Shown here piece by piece: positions 1-8,053 of a stretch of DNA of 36,708 nt; position 1 is the first letter of the stretch; every line of letters begins with the position of its first letter. This DNA comes from Euzebyales bacterium (GTDB taxonomy: Bacteria; Actinomycetota; Nitriliruptoria; Euzebyales; JAHELV01). The notes beneath the pieces were generated by a model. That model was not told the DNA's origin. It saw only the letters and a list, made by a program, of their open reading frames with translations, and searched no databases. Location: positions 1 through 36,708 of the forward strand of contig DASUUK010000081.1 of assembly GCA_036374135.1 (NCBI GenBank), read 5' to 3'. The position numbers and the translations under genes are program-made.

Positions 1-2835
1 GTCCTCGCCCGCCTCCTGGTCCTGGCTCTGGTGCTGGCGACCTTCGCGCTGCCCGGCGCGGCCGTCGCCGAGCCCAAGCATCCCGACAGGGCGCAGCCGG
101 CGCACGCCGCCGCCCGCGCGAGCAACGGGCGTGCCGACCGCGGCACCGGCGCGCAGCACTCGCTGCGGTCACCGGTGACCGACGAGGTGTTCTACTTCGT
201 CATGGCCGACCGCTTCGAGAACGGCGACACGAGCAACGACGCCGGCGGGATCAACAGTGACGACCCACTCGTCCACGGCTTCGACCCGACCGCAAGGGGC
301 TTCTACAACGGCGGCGACCTCGCCGGTCTGCTCGACCGCATCGACTACATCCAGGATCTGGGCACCACGTCGATCTGGCTGACGCCCAGCTTCAAGAACA
401 AGGCCGTGCAACTCGAGGACGGACCGTCGGCGGGCTACCACGGGTACTGGATCACCGACTTCACCCAGATCGACCCCCACCTGGGCACCAACGAGGAGCT
501 CAAGGCGCTCATCGACGCCGCGCACGAGCGTGGGATGAAGGTCTACTTCGACATCATCACGAACCACACGGCCGACGTGAACGGCTACGAGTCGGGTGCC
601 CGCCTGCCGTACGTCTCGAAGGACGCAGAGCCCTACCGGACGGCGTCCGGCGAGGTGTTCGACGACCGCGACTACGCCGGCACCGGCACGTTCCCGCCGC
701 TCGACGAGGACGTGTCGTTCCCCTACACCCCCGTGCTCGAGCCCGGCGAGGAGGACCTGAAGGTCCCGTCCTGGCTCAACGACCTCACGCTGTACCACAA
801 CCGCGGCGACACGACCTTCGTAGGTGAGGACTCGCTCTACGGCGACTTCTTCGGCCTCGACGACCTGTTCACCGAGCACCCCCGTGTCGTGCAGGGGATG
901 ATCGACATCTACCAGACGTGGGTCGAGGACGCGGGCATCGACGGCTTCCGCATCGACACCATGAAGCACGTCGACACCGAGTTCTGGCAGGCGTTCGGGC
1001 CGACGGTACTCGAGTTCGCGCGTGACCAGGGCAAGGACGAGTTCTTCATGTTCGGCGAGGTGTTCGACACCACCAAGTGGTTCACCTCCTACTTCACCAC
1101 CACCGCGAAGATGCAGGCGATCCTGGACTTCCCGTTCCAGGACGCCGCCCGCGGGTTCGCGTCACGGAGCGCACCGACGAGCGAGCTCGGTGCCTTCTTC
1201 GCCGCCGACGACTGGTACACCGACCACGACTCGAACGTCTACCAACTGCCCACGTTCCTCGGGAACCACGACATGGGCCGCATCGGCCACTTCGTCGTCG
1301 CGGACAACCCCGGCGCCGGTGACGCCGAGTGGATGGCCCGTGATCGGCTCGCCCACGAGCTGATGTATTTCTCGCGCGGCAATCCGGTCGTCTACTACGG
1401 CGACGAGCAGGGCTTCACCGGCGACGGTGGAGACCAGTTGGCGCGCCAGACCATGTTCGCCAGCCAGGTGCCCGACTACCTCGACGACGACCTGCTGGGC
1501 ACCGACCGCACGCACGCGCAGGCGAACTTCAACCGCCAGCACCCGCTGTACGAGCAGATCCAGCGGCTGGCCGAGCTGAACCAGCGGCACGCCGCGCTGC
1601 GCGACGGGGCGCACCAGCACCGGTACGCCACCGACGAGGCGGGGATCTACGCCTTCTCGCGCATGGACCGCGCCGAGCAGCGCGAGTACGTGGTCGTGCT
1701 GAACAACAGCGAGGAGACCCGGACAGCACCAGTGCCCACGTACGTCCGGCAGCGGAGCTTCTTCAAGGTGTACGGGCCGGGCACGCAACGCGTCAAGACG
1801 GGCCCCGACGGCACCATGCAGGTCAGCGTGCCGCCGCTGTCGACGACCGTGTACCGCTCGGCCGGGCGGATCCCCGGCTCGAACCGCGCGCCGGCCATCT
1901 CGCTCCAGGCTCCCGTGCCGACCGACGACGCGCAGGGACGCATCCACGTCCAGGCCGACGTGACCGGCTCGTCCTTCTACGAGGTCACCTTCCAGGCGCG
2001 CGTCGACGGCGGCGACTGGCAGAGCATCGGCACCGACGACACCGCGCCCTACCAGGTGTTCCACGACGTCAACGAGATGCGACCGGGCACGCCGGTCGAC
2101 TACCGCGCGATCGTGCTCGACAACCGCGGGCACACCCGCACGAGCGACGTGCAGAGCTTCGTGGTGCCCGCACCCGAACTGACGATCGAGGTGCCCGCCG
2201 AGGGCAGCCGGGTGCGCGGGACCGTGGAGGTCCGAGCGGTTGCCGATCCCGAGCGTGCGTCGCACGAGGTGACGTTCGAGCGCAGCATCGATGGTGGCGA
2301 CTGGACCACCGTCGGCACTGACGAGACGTCGCCCGTCTACACGGTGTTCGACGAACTGCCGACGGACCTCGCGGCGGGCACGCCGATCGCGTACCGGGCG
2401 ACACTGGACGACCAGGGCGCCATCGTCGTCAGCAGCGTGCGCACGGTGGAGTACGCCGGACCGCCGGCCGAGGCGGCGACGGTGTACTACTTCCGACCGG
2501 CCGGTGACTACGGCGACGACACGCCGGGCGACCCCAGCGACGACTGGGGCCTGCACCTGTGGGGCGACGCGGTCGACGCGGACGTGCTCGCCACCATCGC
2601 GTGGGACGATCCGCTCGACCTGACCACGATCAACGCTGATGGCTGGGCCGTCTACGAGATCCCGCTGCAGACCGACGAGGAGCCGGTCAACTTCATCATG
2701 CACACACCGAGCGGCGACTCGATCCCGGAGACCCGCGAGCCCGGTGGTGATCGGTCGTTCCTGCCGATCAACAACCCGGAGATCTGGTTGATCCAGGGCG
2801 ACCCGACCGTCTACACCAGCGAACCGACCCCGTAG
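1..2835 (+). CDS. Secreted GH13 alpha-amylase family protein with C-terminal pullulanase-type starch-binding domain, 5' partial
   Basis: The reading frame is open from base 1, and the first residues (VLARLLVLALVLATFALPG, then AAVAEP) are the hydrophobic core and cleavage region of a signal peptide, so the true start lies just upstream of the window. The GTG at 31 falls inside that core and is unlikely to be the start. Numbering from 31, the GH13 barrel fills about residues 45-610: region II DGFRIDTMKH gives the Asp nucleophile (near 307), FGEVFD the acid/base Glu (near 343) and FLGNHDMGR the third catalytic Asp (near 413). Two Ig-like repeats follow (about 625-715 and 716-810, each with an FxxxxDGGDW-type core), then a PUD-type module (VYYFRPAGDYGDD onward) that binds alpha-glucans in pullulanases. 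The enzyme should hydrolyse starch or glycogen outside the cell; exact bond preference cannot be read. A cytoplasmic GH13 lies at 32925-34433. Confidence 0.93.
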   Translation, partial: VLARLLVLALVLATFALPGAAVAEPKHPDRAQPAHAAARASNGRADRGTGAQHSLRSPVTDEVFYFVMADRFENGDTSNDAGGINSDDPLVHGFDPTARGFYNGGDLAGLLDRIDYIQDLGTTSIWLTPSFKNKAVQLEDGPSAGYHGYWITDFTQIDPHLGTNEELKALIDAAHERGMKVYFDIITNHTADVNGYESGARLPYVSKDAEPYRTASGEVFDDRDYAGTGTFPPLDEDVSFPYTPVLEPGEEDLKVPSWLNDLTLYHNRGDTTFVGEDSLYGDFFGLDDLFTEHPRVVQGMIDIYQTWVEDAGIDGFRIDTMKHVDTEFWQAFGPTVLEFARDQGKDEFFMFGEVFDTTKWFTSYFTTTAKMQAILDFPFQDAARGFASRSAPTSELGAFFAADDWYTDHDSNVYQLPTFLGNHDMGRIGHFVVADNPGAGDAEWMARDRLAHELMYFSRGNPVVYYGDEQGFTGDGGDQLARQTMFASQVPDYLDDDLLGTDRTHAQANFNRQHPLYEQIQRLAELNQRHAALRDGAHQHRYATDEAGIYAFSRMDRAEQREYVVVLNNSEETRTAPVPTYVRQRSFFKVYGPGTQRVKTGPDGTMQVSVPPLSTTVYRSAGRIPGSNRAPAISLQAPVPTDDAQGRIHVQADVTGSSFYEVTFQARVDGGDWQSIGTDDTAPYQVFHDVNEMRPGTPVDYRAIVLDNRGHTRTSDVQSFVVPAPELTIEVPAEGSRVRGTVEVRAVADPERASHEVTFERSIDGGDWTTVGTDETSPVYTVFDELPTDLAAGTPIAYRATLDDQGAIVVSSVRTVEYAGPPAEAATVYYFRPAGDYGDDTPGDPSDDWGLHLWGDAVDADVLATIAWDDPLDLTTINADGWAVYEIPLQTDEEPVNFIMHTPSGDSIPETREPGGDRSFLPINNPEIWLIQGDPTVYTSEPTP

Positions 2836-2852
2836 CAGGCCCCCGTGGCCGT

Positions 2853-2867
2853 GTCGCCGCCGGCGAC
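2853..2867. terminator. Short GC hairpin between convergent genes
   Basis: GTCGCCG and CGGCGAC flank a single C, giving a 6-7 bp stem in the 117-base gap between the convergent amylase and cyclase genes. There is no T-tract, as is common in high-GC actinobacteria. It is weak evidence for a terminator. Confidence 0.3.
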
Positions 2868-2952
2868 GCGACCCCACCGTGGCAAACCCGCCCCGACCAC
2901 CCGGCACCAGCTGCCGCGCTCGCATCACAGCAGCGCACGCACGGCGCCCTGA

Positions 2953-4569
2953 TCAGCGCAGCGAGATGACGCGGTGCATCGACACGGGCTCTGCGCGCCC
3001 CTTGACGTCGACCGGCCCGAGCGGCTCGCTGACCACGATGTCGGACACGCCCGCGTGGGTCGCGCCGGAGATGACCACCTCGCCCCGCCGTGCCTCGGAC
3101 TGCACACGCGCGGCGACGTTCACGGCGTCGCCGATGACGGTGAACGAGCGCTGGTCGTCGGTGCCGACGTTGCCGATGACCGCCGGCCCGGTGTTGACGC
3201 CGATCCGGAACCTTGGCCAGTCCGGGTGTGCTGCCGCGACCGGGGCGATCGCGTCGCGCATGCCGACCGCGGCCCGCACCGCGCGGCGCGCGTGGTCGGG
3301 CTGGTCGCCCAGCGCGTTGAAGACCACGAGCACGGCGTCCCCCGCGAACCGTTCCACCATGCCGTCAGGGCCCTCGGTCACGGCGGGCACCGCCCGTTCC
3401 CAGTAGCCGTTGAGCATGTCGACGACCTCGGATGCATCGCGGTGCTCGGAGAACGCCGTGAACCCGGCGAGGTCGGCGAACAGCACGCTGATCTCGGCCT
3501 CGCGTCCGCCCAGCGTCGCCCGATCCGGCTCTGCGACGAGCGTCGACGCCAGCCGCGAACCGACATGCCTGCGCAGGAGCGTGTCGACCCGAACCAGCTG
3601 CGTGGCCGACCGCTCCAGCGCGCGCAACTCGTCCGCGCTCACGCCCTCCCGGCGGAGCCGTGCCGCGACCGTCGACGTGGACCTGCCCGCCTCGAGCGCG
3701 TCGACGAAGGCCGACAGGCCGCTCGCGGTCCGCTCGTCGAGGTGCGCCAACGTGCGGTCCAGGTACAGACCCTGGAGCGCACCGGTGACCGACCGTTCAC
3801 GCCGGTAGGCCCGTCGGGCCGCGACGAACACCACGCCGAACGCCGCGGTGATCAGCAGATGCCACTCCCACCACGTGGCGTGCCAGGCGCGTCCGAAGAT
3901 GATCGCCACCATCGACTCGGCGAGCAGCACGAAGGCGACGGCGATCGCGAACGCCAGGCTGTCGCCGCGCGCGCGGTAGAGCCGCAGGTAGCGGACGGCG
4001 GCCACGACGTAGAGCGCGATGGCGACGGGCGCGGCGGCGCGCAAGATGAACGGGGCGACCTCCTCGGGAGGTCCGTCCAGCCCGAACGACTGGGTCAGTG
4101 ACGCCACACCCCAGACGATCAGCACCACCGCGATCGTCAGGCGCAGCGCGCGGCGCGCCTCGGCACTGCCGAGCCAGCGCAACCGATCGCTGGCGGACAG
4201 TGCCGCCAGGACCGAGGCCAGCACCAGCCCGACCGGTGTCGCGATGGCGAACCCGACGTTCGGGGCGGACAGCAGCACACCCGGGGTGGCCAACGCGTGC
4301 AGGCCCAGGAAGCCCGCGCTGACGAGCAGCACCATCGACACCAGCGACGTGCGTGCGTCACCGTGCTGCTCGGCCGCTCCACCGATCACCAGACCCAGCA
4401 CGAGGTCCACGATGGCGACGAGCAACACGAGCCAGAAGTGCGAGGGTTGATGCTGCCACTCGACGTCGAGCGGCGGCACGGCGAGCAGCAGCGCGAGGCC
4501 GAGCATCGGCGCGGCGAGCAACGCGATGACGGTCCAACGGCGGGACGGACGTGCATCGGCGGTCGTCAT
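2953..4569 (-). CDS. Membrane-anchored class III adenylate/guanylate cyclase
   Basis: The protein has about eight hydrophobic segments in its first 260 residues, a helical linker, and a C-terminal class III nucleotidyl cyclase domain (about residues 358-538) facing the cytoplasm. Both metal-binding Asp motifs are present (FADLAGFT near residue 365 and FAGDAVLVVF near 410), as is the NVAAR transition-state motif (VIGDAVNVAARVQ). The position that is usually Lys for adenine recognition (K-F-x-G-D) is Arg here, so cAMP as product is likely but not certain. The start is the ATG at 4569, which overlaps the stop of the upstream kinase gene as ATGA; the frame stays open 10 codons further but the coupled start is preferred. 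The membrane part may be a sensor, but its ligand is unknown. No cAMP-binding effector is seen in the window. Confidence 0.9.
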   Translation of the reverse strand: MTTADARPSRRWTVIALLAAPMLGLALLLAVPPLDVEWQHQPSHFWLVLLVAIVDLVLGLVIGGAAEQHGDARTSLVSMVLLVSAGFLGLHALATPGVLLSAPNVGFAIATPVGLVLASVLAALSASDRLRWLGSAEARRALRLTIAVVLIVWGVASLTQSFGLDGPPEEVAPFILRAAAPVAIALYVVAAVRYLRLYRARGDSLAFAIAVAFVLLAESMVAIIFGRAWHATWWEWHLLITAAFGVVFVAARRAYRRERSVTGALQGLYLDRTLAHLDERTASGLSAFVDALEAGRSTSTVAARLRREGVSADELRALERSATQLVRVDTLLRRHVGSRLASTLVAEPDRATLGGREAEISVLFADLAGFTAFSEHRDASEVVDMLNGYWERAVPAVTEGPDGMVERFAGDAVLVVFNALGDQPDHARRAVRAAVGMRDAIAPVAAAHPDWPRFRIGVNTGPAVIGNVGTDDQRSFTVIGDAVNVAARVQSEARRGEVVISGATHAGVSDIVVSEPLGPVDVKGRAEPVSMHRVISLR

Positions 4570-5120
4570 GGCACGGCCCGCTCGGACCGACGGACGCACG
4601 CACCGACCGCCATGCGCGTCGGCGGGTCACGGCGCACCCAACGTTGCACCGCACGCCGACTGCGCAGGACGACAACCCGCGCGTCGCCCGCGTGCCGGGC
4701 GATCAGCTGCTCGACGCGCGGGCGCATGCGCCCGCGGTAGCCCAGCACGTAGCGCACGAACTCCTGGGTGATGCGGTCGTACACGCCCGTCGTGGGATGC
4801 TGCTGGCCGCGCGCACGTCGCCGGCGCTGCGCGATCCCCCACGGGCACGTCGTCGCCGGCAGGTCCAGGAACACGACCGTGTCCGCGGCCGCCAGCCGGA
4901 TCGGCAGGGTTGACGCGTAGTGGCCGTCGATCACCCAGCGTGGTGTCGCGGCGAGCGCGCGCTGCCGCGCCGCGAACTGCTCGGGTGGCGACCTGCGCCA
5001 CCGCTCGTCGTAGTACAGGGCGTCGAGGTGCGTCACCGGCAGACCGAACTGCGCGCCGAGGTGGCGCGCCAGCCAGGTCTTGCCGCTGCCGCCGCATTCA
5101 ACGATCGCGATCCGTTGCAC
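4566..5120 (-). CDS. P-loop nucleotide kinase-like protein (topology-modulation/FlaR-like)
   Basis: A 184-residue P-loop protein. The N-terminus (RIAIVECGGSGKTWLARHLG) is a Walker A loop followed by the LPVTHLDALYYDERWRR segment that typifies the adenylate-kinase-like family often annotated as topology modulation protein or FlaR. A Walker B-like strand (DTVVFLDLP) lies near residue 85. True substrates are not known for most members; a small-molecule or nucleotide kinase is the usual inference. The GTG start at 5120 sits 8 bases after a TAGGCT -10 box, which suggests a leaderless transcript. Its TGA overlaps the ATG of the cyclase gene, so the two are translationally coupled and probably work in the same condition. 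Confidence 0.8.
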   Translation of the reverse strand: MQRIAIVECGGSGKTWLARHLGAQFGLPVTHLDALYYDERWRRSPPEQFAARQRALAATPRWVIDGHYASTLPIRLAAADTVVFLDLPATTCPWGIAQRRRRARGQQHPTTGVYDRITQEFVRYVLGYRGRMRPRVEQLIARHAGDARVVVLRSRRAVQRWVRRDPPTRMAVGACVRRSERAVP

Positions 5121-5128
5121 CTACCGGC

Positions 5129-5134
5129 AGCCTA
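5129..5134 (-). promoter_or_regulatory. -10 box TAGGCT of a probable leaderless promoter
   Basis: On the minus strand TAGGCT is followed by 8 bases and then the GTG at 5120, placing the expected transcription start at or next to the start codon. No clear -35 element is visible. Confidence 0.45.
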
Positions 5135-5236
5135 ACGGCTGCGGCACGCGACTCAGTGCAGCGACACGTCGTGTGGCTCGATGTCCGCGACACCGTAGCG
5201 GCCGCGGTCGATGCTGCGCGGCCGCCTGCCCAGGCG

Positions 5237-5809
5237 TCACCAGCGATGGGCGACGTCGACGACGACCCGACTCCGCTCACCCGGCCCGTCCAGGACGAAC
5301 ACCCGGAACGGCAGCCTGGCGCGGACGCCCAGACCGATGACGGCGCCGTTCGCGTCGATGCGGGCCCACCGCACATCGCGGAACGTGCGGAACCCCCTGA
5401 CATCGAACAGCGGCCCGCTGTTGACCGGGCCGAGGGTCGACTGCACGCTGCCGTCGGTGGCCGAGGCGGGAGGCAACCCCGTCGGAATGCGGATCATCAG
5501 CCTGGCACCGCCGGACGGTTGCACGGTGCGGCCGGGCACCACCGGCAAGCGGTCGACGTACCGGACCCGCGCGCCCGCTGCCGGGCCGGCGAGTTCGAAC
5601 ACGAGCCGGTCGAAGCACGGGTGTTGCCCGACGCGACCCTCCATCAGCCAGTCCGCGTGGCCGACGCCGGCGGACTTGGCGAGGCTGCCCCACCAGATGC
5701 CGCAGTACGGTCGGCTGTGTGCAGAGGCAGGAGCCGGCGCGACCAAGAGCGCCAGCGCCAGCACGATGAGTCCCACGACCGCCACGTGTCGCATGTGTCT
5801 GTTGCGCAT
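5237..5809 (-). CDS. Secreted AMIN-like domain protein
   Basis: A 190-residue exported protein. The ATG at 5809 opens a classic signal peptide (MRNRHMRH, a leucine/valine-rich core, then PAPASA followed by HSRP). The frame extends 25 codons upstream without a signal-like sequence, so that extension is rejected. The mature part has HPCFDRLVFEL near the start and RLPFRVFVLDGPGERSRVVVDV at the end, in two beta-rich stretches. That is the pattern of the AMIN-like domain found in actinobacterial lipoproteins and exported proteins, where it probably binds envelope polysaccharide; here there is no lipobox. Two Cys residues (YCGIWW and HPCFDR) could form a disulfide. It stands alone between the kinase-cyclase pair and ACC deaminase. 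The function is inferred only from the fold. Confidence 0.72.
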   Translation of the reverse strand: MRNRHMRHVAVVGLIVLALALLVAPAPASAHSRPYCGIWWGSLAKSAGVGHADWLMEGRVGQHPCFDRLVFELAGPAAGARVRYVDRLPVVPGRTVQPSGGARLMIRIPTGLPPASATDGSVQSTLGPVNSGPLFDVRGFRTFRDVRWARIDANGAVIGLGVRARLPFRVFVLDGPGERSRVVVDVAHRW

Positions 5810-5954
5810 TGTGATCACCACCACTTCGCTCGCTCGAAACCAGCGTGGTCCGGTGACGTCGCGAATGGCTCGCGGTGGGGTCACGATCGCGTAACGGTTG
5901 CGCGCATCCGCTCCGGCGGCTCGCGGCGCGGGTGCCCGCCAGCCGCCGGACCCG

Positions 5955-6974
5955 TCAGCCGAGTCCGGGTGTGTTGACGTACGCGGGCAATGCCGGTTGG
6001 CCGCCGAGGTGCGCGTACAGGACCGTCGACCCCGCCGGGATGTCCCCTGAGCGGACCATCCCGATCAGTCCGGCGAGCGACTTGCCCTCGTACACCGGGT
6101 CGGTGAGCATCCCCTCGGTCCGCGCGGCCAGGTGGATGGCGGCGATCGTGTCCTCGTCGGGAACGCCGTACGCGGGACCTTCGTAGCCGTCGACGACCGT
6201 GATCTCGTCCTCCCGGAGGTCCCGGCCGACACCGATCCGTTCGGCGGTATCGGTCGCGATGCGCGTCACCTGGTCGATCGTCTGCTCGAGCGTGGCGGAC
6301 GCGTCGATGCCGATGACGCGGCGGTCATCGCGGTCTTCCAGCGCGAAGCCCGCGATCATCCCGGCATGCGTCGAACCGGTGACGGTGCAGACGACGACGT
6401 GGTCGAAGAACACGTCGTGTTCGGCTTCCTGCGCGGCGACCTCGCGCGCCCAGTTCGCGAAGCCGAGACCGCCCAGTGGGTGGTCCGACGCGCCCGCCGG
6501 GATGGCGTACGGCGTGCCTCCCGCCTCTTCGACCGAGGCGAGCGCGCGACGCCAGCTGTCACGGATGCCGATGTCGAAGCCCGCAGGGTCCATGCGGATG
6601 TCGCCGCCCATGATGCGCGTGAGTTGGATGTTGCCGACCCGCTCGTAGATCGGGTCGTCGTCGTCGACCCAGCCCTCCTGCACGGTGACCGCCTCGAGAC
6701 CCAGATGGCGTGCGACGCCGGTCACCTGGCGTGTGTGGTTGGACTGGACACCGCCGATCGAGACGAGTGTGTCGCAGCCCTTGGCGAGGGCGTCGGCGGC
6801 CAGGTACTCAAGCTTGCGCACCTTGTTGCCGCCGTAGGCGATGCCGGAGTTGCAGTCCTCGCGCTTCGCCCAGATCTCCACCCGACCACCGAGCGCGTCG
6901 CTCAACCGCCGCAGCGGGTGGATCGGCGACGGCCCGAACAGCAGTGGAACAGTTGGGAAATCGTCGAGTGCCAT
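5955..6974 (-). CDS. acdS: 1-aminocyclopropane-1-carboxylate deaminase
   Basis: A PLP enzyme that cleaves ACC, the plant ethylene precursor, to 2-oxobutanoate and ammonia. The length (339 residues) matches the family. The PLP lysine is K51 in [10 protein letters not shown]. The residues that separate true ACC deaminases from D-cysteine desulfhydrase relatives in Pseudomonas UW4 (E295 and L322) are present as E296 (DPVYEGKS) and L323 (YAHLGG), so ACC deaminase is the better call. The ATG at 6974 gives a standard N-terminus ([20 protein letters not shown]). The frame stays open to 7439 upstream, but that stretch reads as non-coding and overlaps the met relic. A GGGGA lies about 8 bases before the ATG. 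The enzyme suggests contact with plants or algae, or the use of ACC as a nitrogen source. No lrp-type regulator is adjacent. Confidence 0.94.
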   Translation of the reverse strand: MALDDFPTVPLLFGPSPIHPLRRLSDALGGRVEIWAKREDCNSGIAYGGNKVRKLEYLAADALAKGCDTLVSIGGVQSNHTRQVTGVARHLGLEAVTVQEGWVDDDDPIYERVGNIQLTRIMGGDIRMDPAGFDIGIRDSWRRALASVEEAGGTPYAIPAGASDHPLGGLGFANWAREVAAQEAEHDVFFDHVVVCTVTGSTHAGMIAGFALEDRDDRRVIGIDASATLEQTIDQVTRIATDTAERIGVGRDLREDEITVVDGYEGPAYGVPDEDTIAAIHLAARTEGMLTDPVYEGKSLAGLIGMVRSGDIPAGSTVLYAHLGGQPALPAYVNTPGLG

Positions 6975-7256
6975 GGTGCGTCCCCGTATCGGTGGCCAGC
7001 GATCATTCGCATGATTGCACGTGGATGTATCACGGCGGCCGGCGGCGGCTCTGTACGGGTGAGGATGCCGACACGTCGCCGGCGGTACGCCGCCCGGGTC
7101 ACGCATCACGAAGACACCGAGGCGGGATCCGGTGGGCCCGGCGGACGCACACCGCCGGGCCCACCGCGCTTCGCGCAGGCCTCCGAAGGGTTCGCTGCGT
7201 TCGCACCCGTTCGCCGCGGGACGACGCGAGGGGTCCGCAACACCCGTGCCTGCGAC

Positions 7257-7776
7257 ATGCCGATCGTCGCCCACAACTCGCTGCCGACGTTTCATCGACG
7301 AGCACCACGAGTCGTTCGACGACCTGCGCGCCGCCGCCTGGACGTCTGATCGTGTCGGGCGCCAACGTGGCGACCCCCGGCTGGCCGACGAAACGTTCTG
7401 GAAGCCGCTGATCGAGATCGTCGAGTGGGCGCACGACAACGTGACCTCGTGCTGTGCTGGTGGTCGCAGTACTACGACCTGGCGCAGAAGTACACCGGCG
7501 GTCGGCCGTCCGCGTTGCTGTCGTCGGCATCGAGGGCGGCTTCGACGCCGGGTGACGTTCTACGACGCGCTGGAGCTGTTCACCCGTCTGGTCAACATCG
7601 GCGACGCGAAGTCGTTGGCGGCGCATCCCGCGTCGACGCCCCACCGCCAGCTCACCGACGAGGAGCAGGGAACGGCGGGCGTCACGAAGGACATGATTCG
7701 CCTGTGCGTCGGCATCGAGCACATCGACGACATCCTCGCCGACCTCGAGCAGGCCCTGAAGGCGTCGGCCGATTGA
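7257..7776 (+). pseudogene. Collapsed relic of metA-type homoserine O-acyltransferase joined to the C-terminus of metY-type O-acetylhomoserine sulfhydrylase
   Basis: Recognisable pieces occur in order but in different frames. [12 protein letters not shown] (7257-7292) is the start of a MetA-family homoserine O-acyltransferase. [17 protein letters not shown] (from about 7290), [12 protein letters not shown] (near 7348) and [20 protein letters not shown] (to about 7445) are later MetA segments, each in a shifted frame. [14 protein letters not shown] (near 7464), [11 protein letters not shown] (near 7523) and [20 protein letters not shown] onward (7552-7776) belong to the C-terminal domain of a MetY-type sulfhydrylase. 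At least four frameshifts, an internal loss within the MetA part and loss of nearly all of MetY mean that neither enzyme can be made. The MetY tail itself is clean, with an intact stop at 7774. The 282 bases between this relic and acdS show nothing else recognisable. Confidence 0.85.
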
Positions 7777-7802
7777 TCACTCGATCCGCCACCCCACCCC
7801 GC

Positions 7803-7850
7803 GAAAGGACGACCACCTTCGTGCGCGAAGCACGAGGTGGTCGTCCTTTC
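7803..7850. terminator. Long hairpin downstream of the met relic
   Basis: GAAAGGACGACCACC plus TCGTGC on the left pairs with GCACGA plus GGTGGTCGTCCTTTC on the right, about 21 bp with one bulged T and a loop of about five bases. It lies 26 bases after the relic's stop and before recQ. It overlaps the left arm of the repeat at 7831-7883, so it may belong to a mobile repeat rather than be a dedicated terminator. Confidence 0.6.
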
Positions 7851-7883
7851 ACGGCCCATGCCCGGCAACCGACAACCACCCCG
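7831..7883 (+). repeat. Dispersed palindromic intergenic repeat, copy A
   Basis: This 53-base segment aligns without gaps to 23919-23971 at about 41 of 53 positions. The ends are nearly identical (CACGAGGTGG at the left, GACAACCACC at the right) and the middle is divergent. The two ends are inverted repeats of each other (11 of 13 bp here, 13 of 13 in the other copy), so each copy can form a stem with a loop of about 25 bases. The pattern resembles a REP-like or miniature mobile element. Confidence 0.65.
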
Positions 7884-7961
7884 TCACGCGAACGACCACC
7901 CCGTCACGCGACAACCACCCCGTCACGCGAACGACCACCCCGGCAACCGACAACCACCACG
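7872..7961 (+). repeat. Short tandem array of alternating 19- and 20-base units
   Basis: Units ACAACCACCCCGTCACGCG (19) and AACGACCACCCCGTCACGCG (20) alternate from 7872 to 7929. A diverged 20-mer (7930-7949) and a partial 19-mer (7950-7961) follow. The first unit overlaps the right arm of the palindromic repeat, so the array seems to have grown out of that arm. No open frame uses it. Confidence 0.8.
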
Positions 7962-8040
7962 CCCCGCCACAACCAGCTGTCGGGTCGCGCCTCGTCCACA
8001 GGCACGCGGGCGCGTTCCGGCATGGTCGGCCGTACTCCCC

Positions 8041-8046
8041 TACCCT
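8041..8046 (+). promoter_or_regulatory. -10 box TACCCT of a probable leaderless recQ promoter
   Basis: TACCCT is followed by 7 bases and the ATG at 8054. No Shine-Dalgarno sequence precedes the ATG, which supports a leaderless start. Confidence 0.5.
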
Positions 8047-8053
8047 GCCGACC

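Noticed and set aside
1162-2928. A 588-codon open frame antisense to the amylase
   Set aside because: Arg/His/Val-rich shadow of a real GC-rich gene on the other strand; no domain motifs.
6975-7439. N-terminal extension of the ACC deaminase frame
   Set aside because: ACC deaminases start at the equivalent of the ATG at 6974; the extension overlaps the met relic on the other strand.
7257-7776. Programmed frameshifting in the met region
   Set aside because: There are too many shifts, no slippery sites, and essential parts of both enzymes are missing.
7872-7961. CRISPR-like array
   Set aside because: Units of 19-20 bases directly abut without unique spacers, and there are no cas genes.
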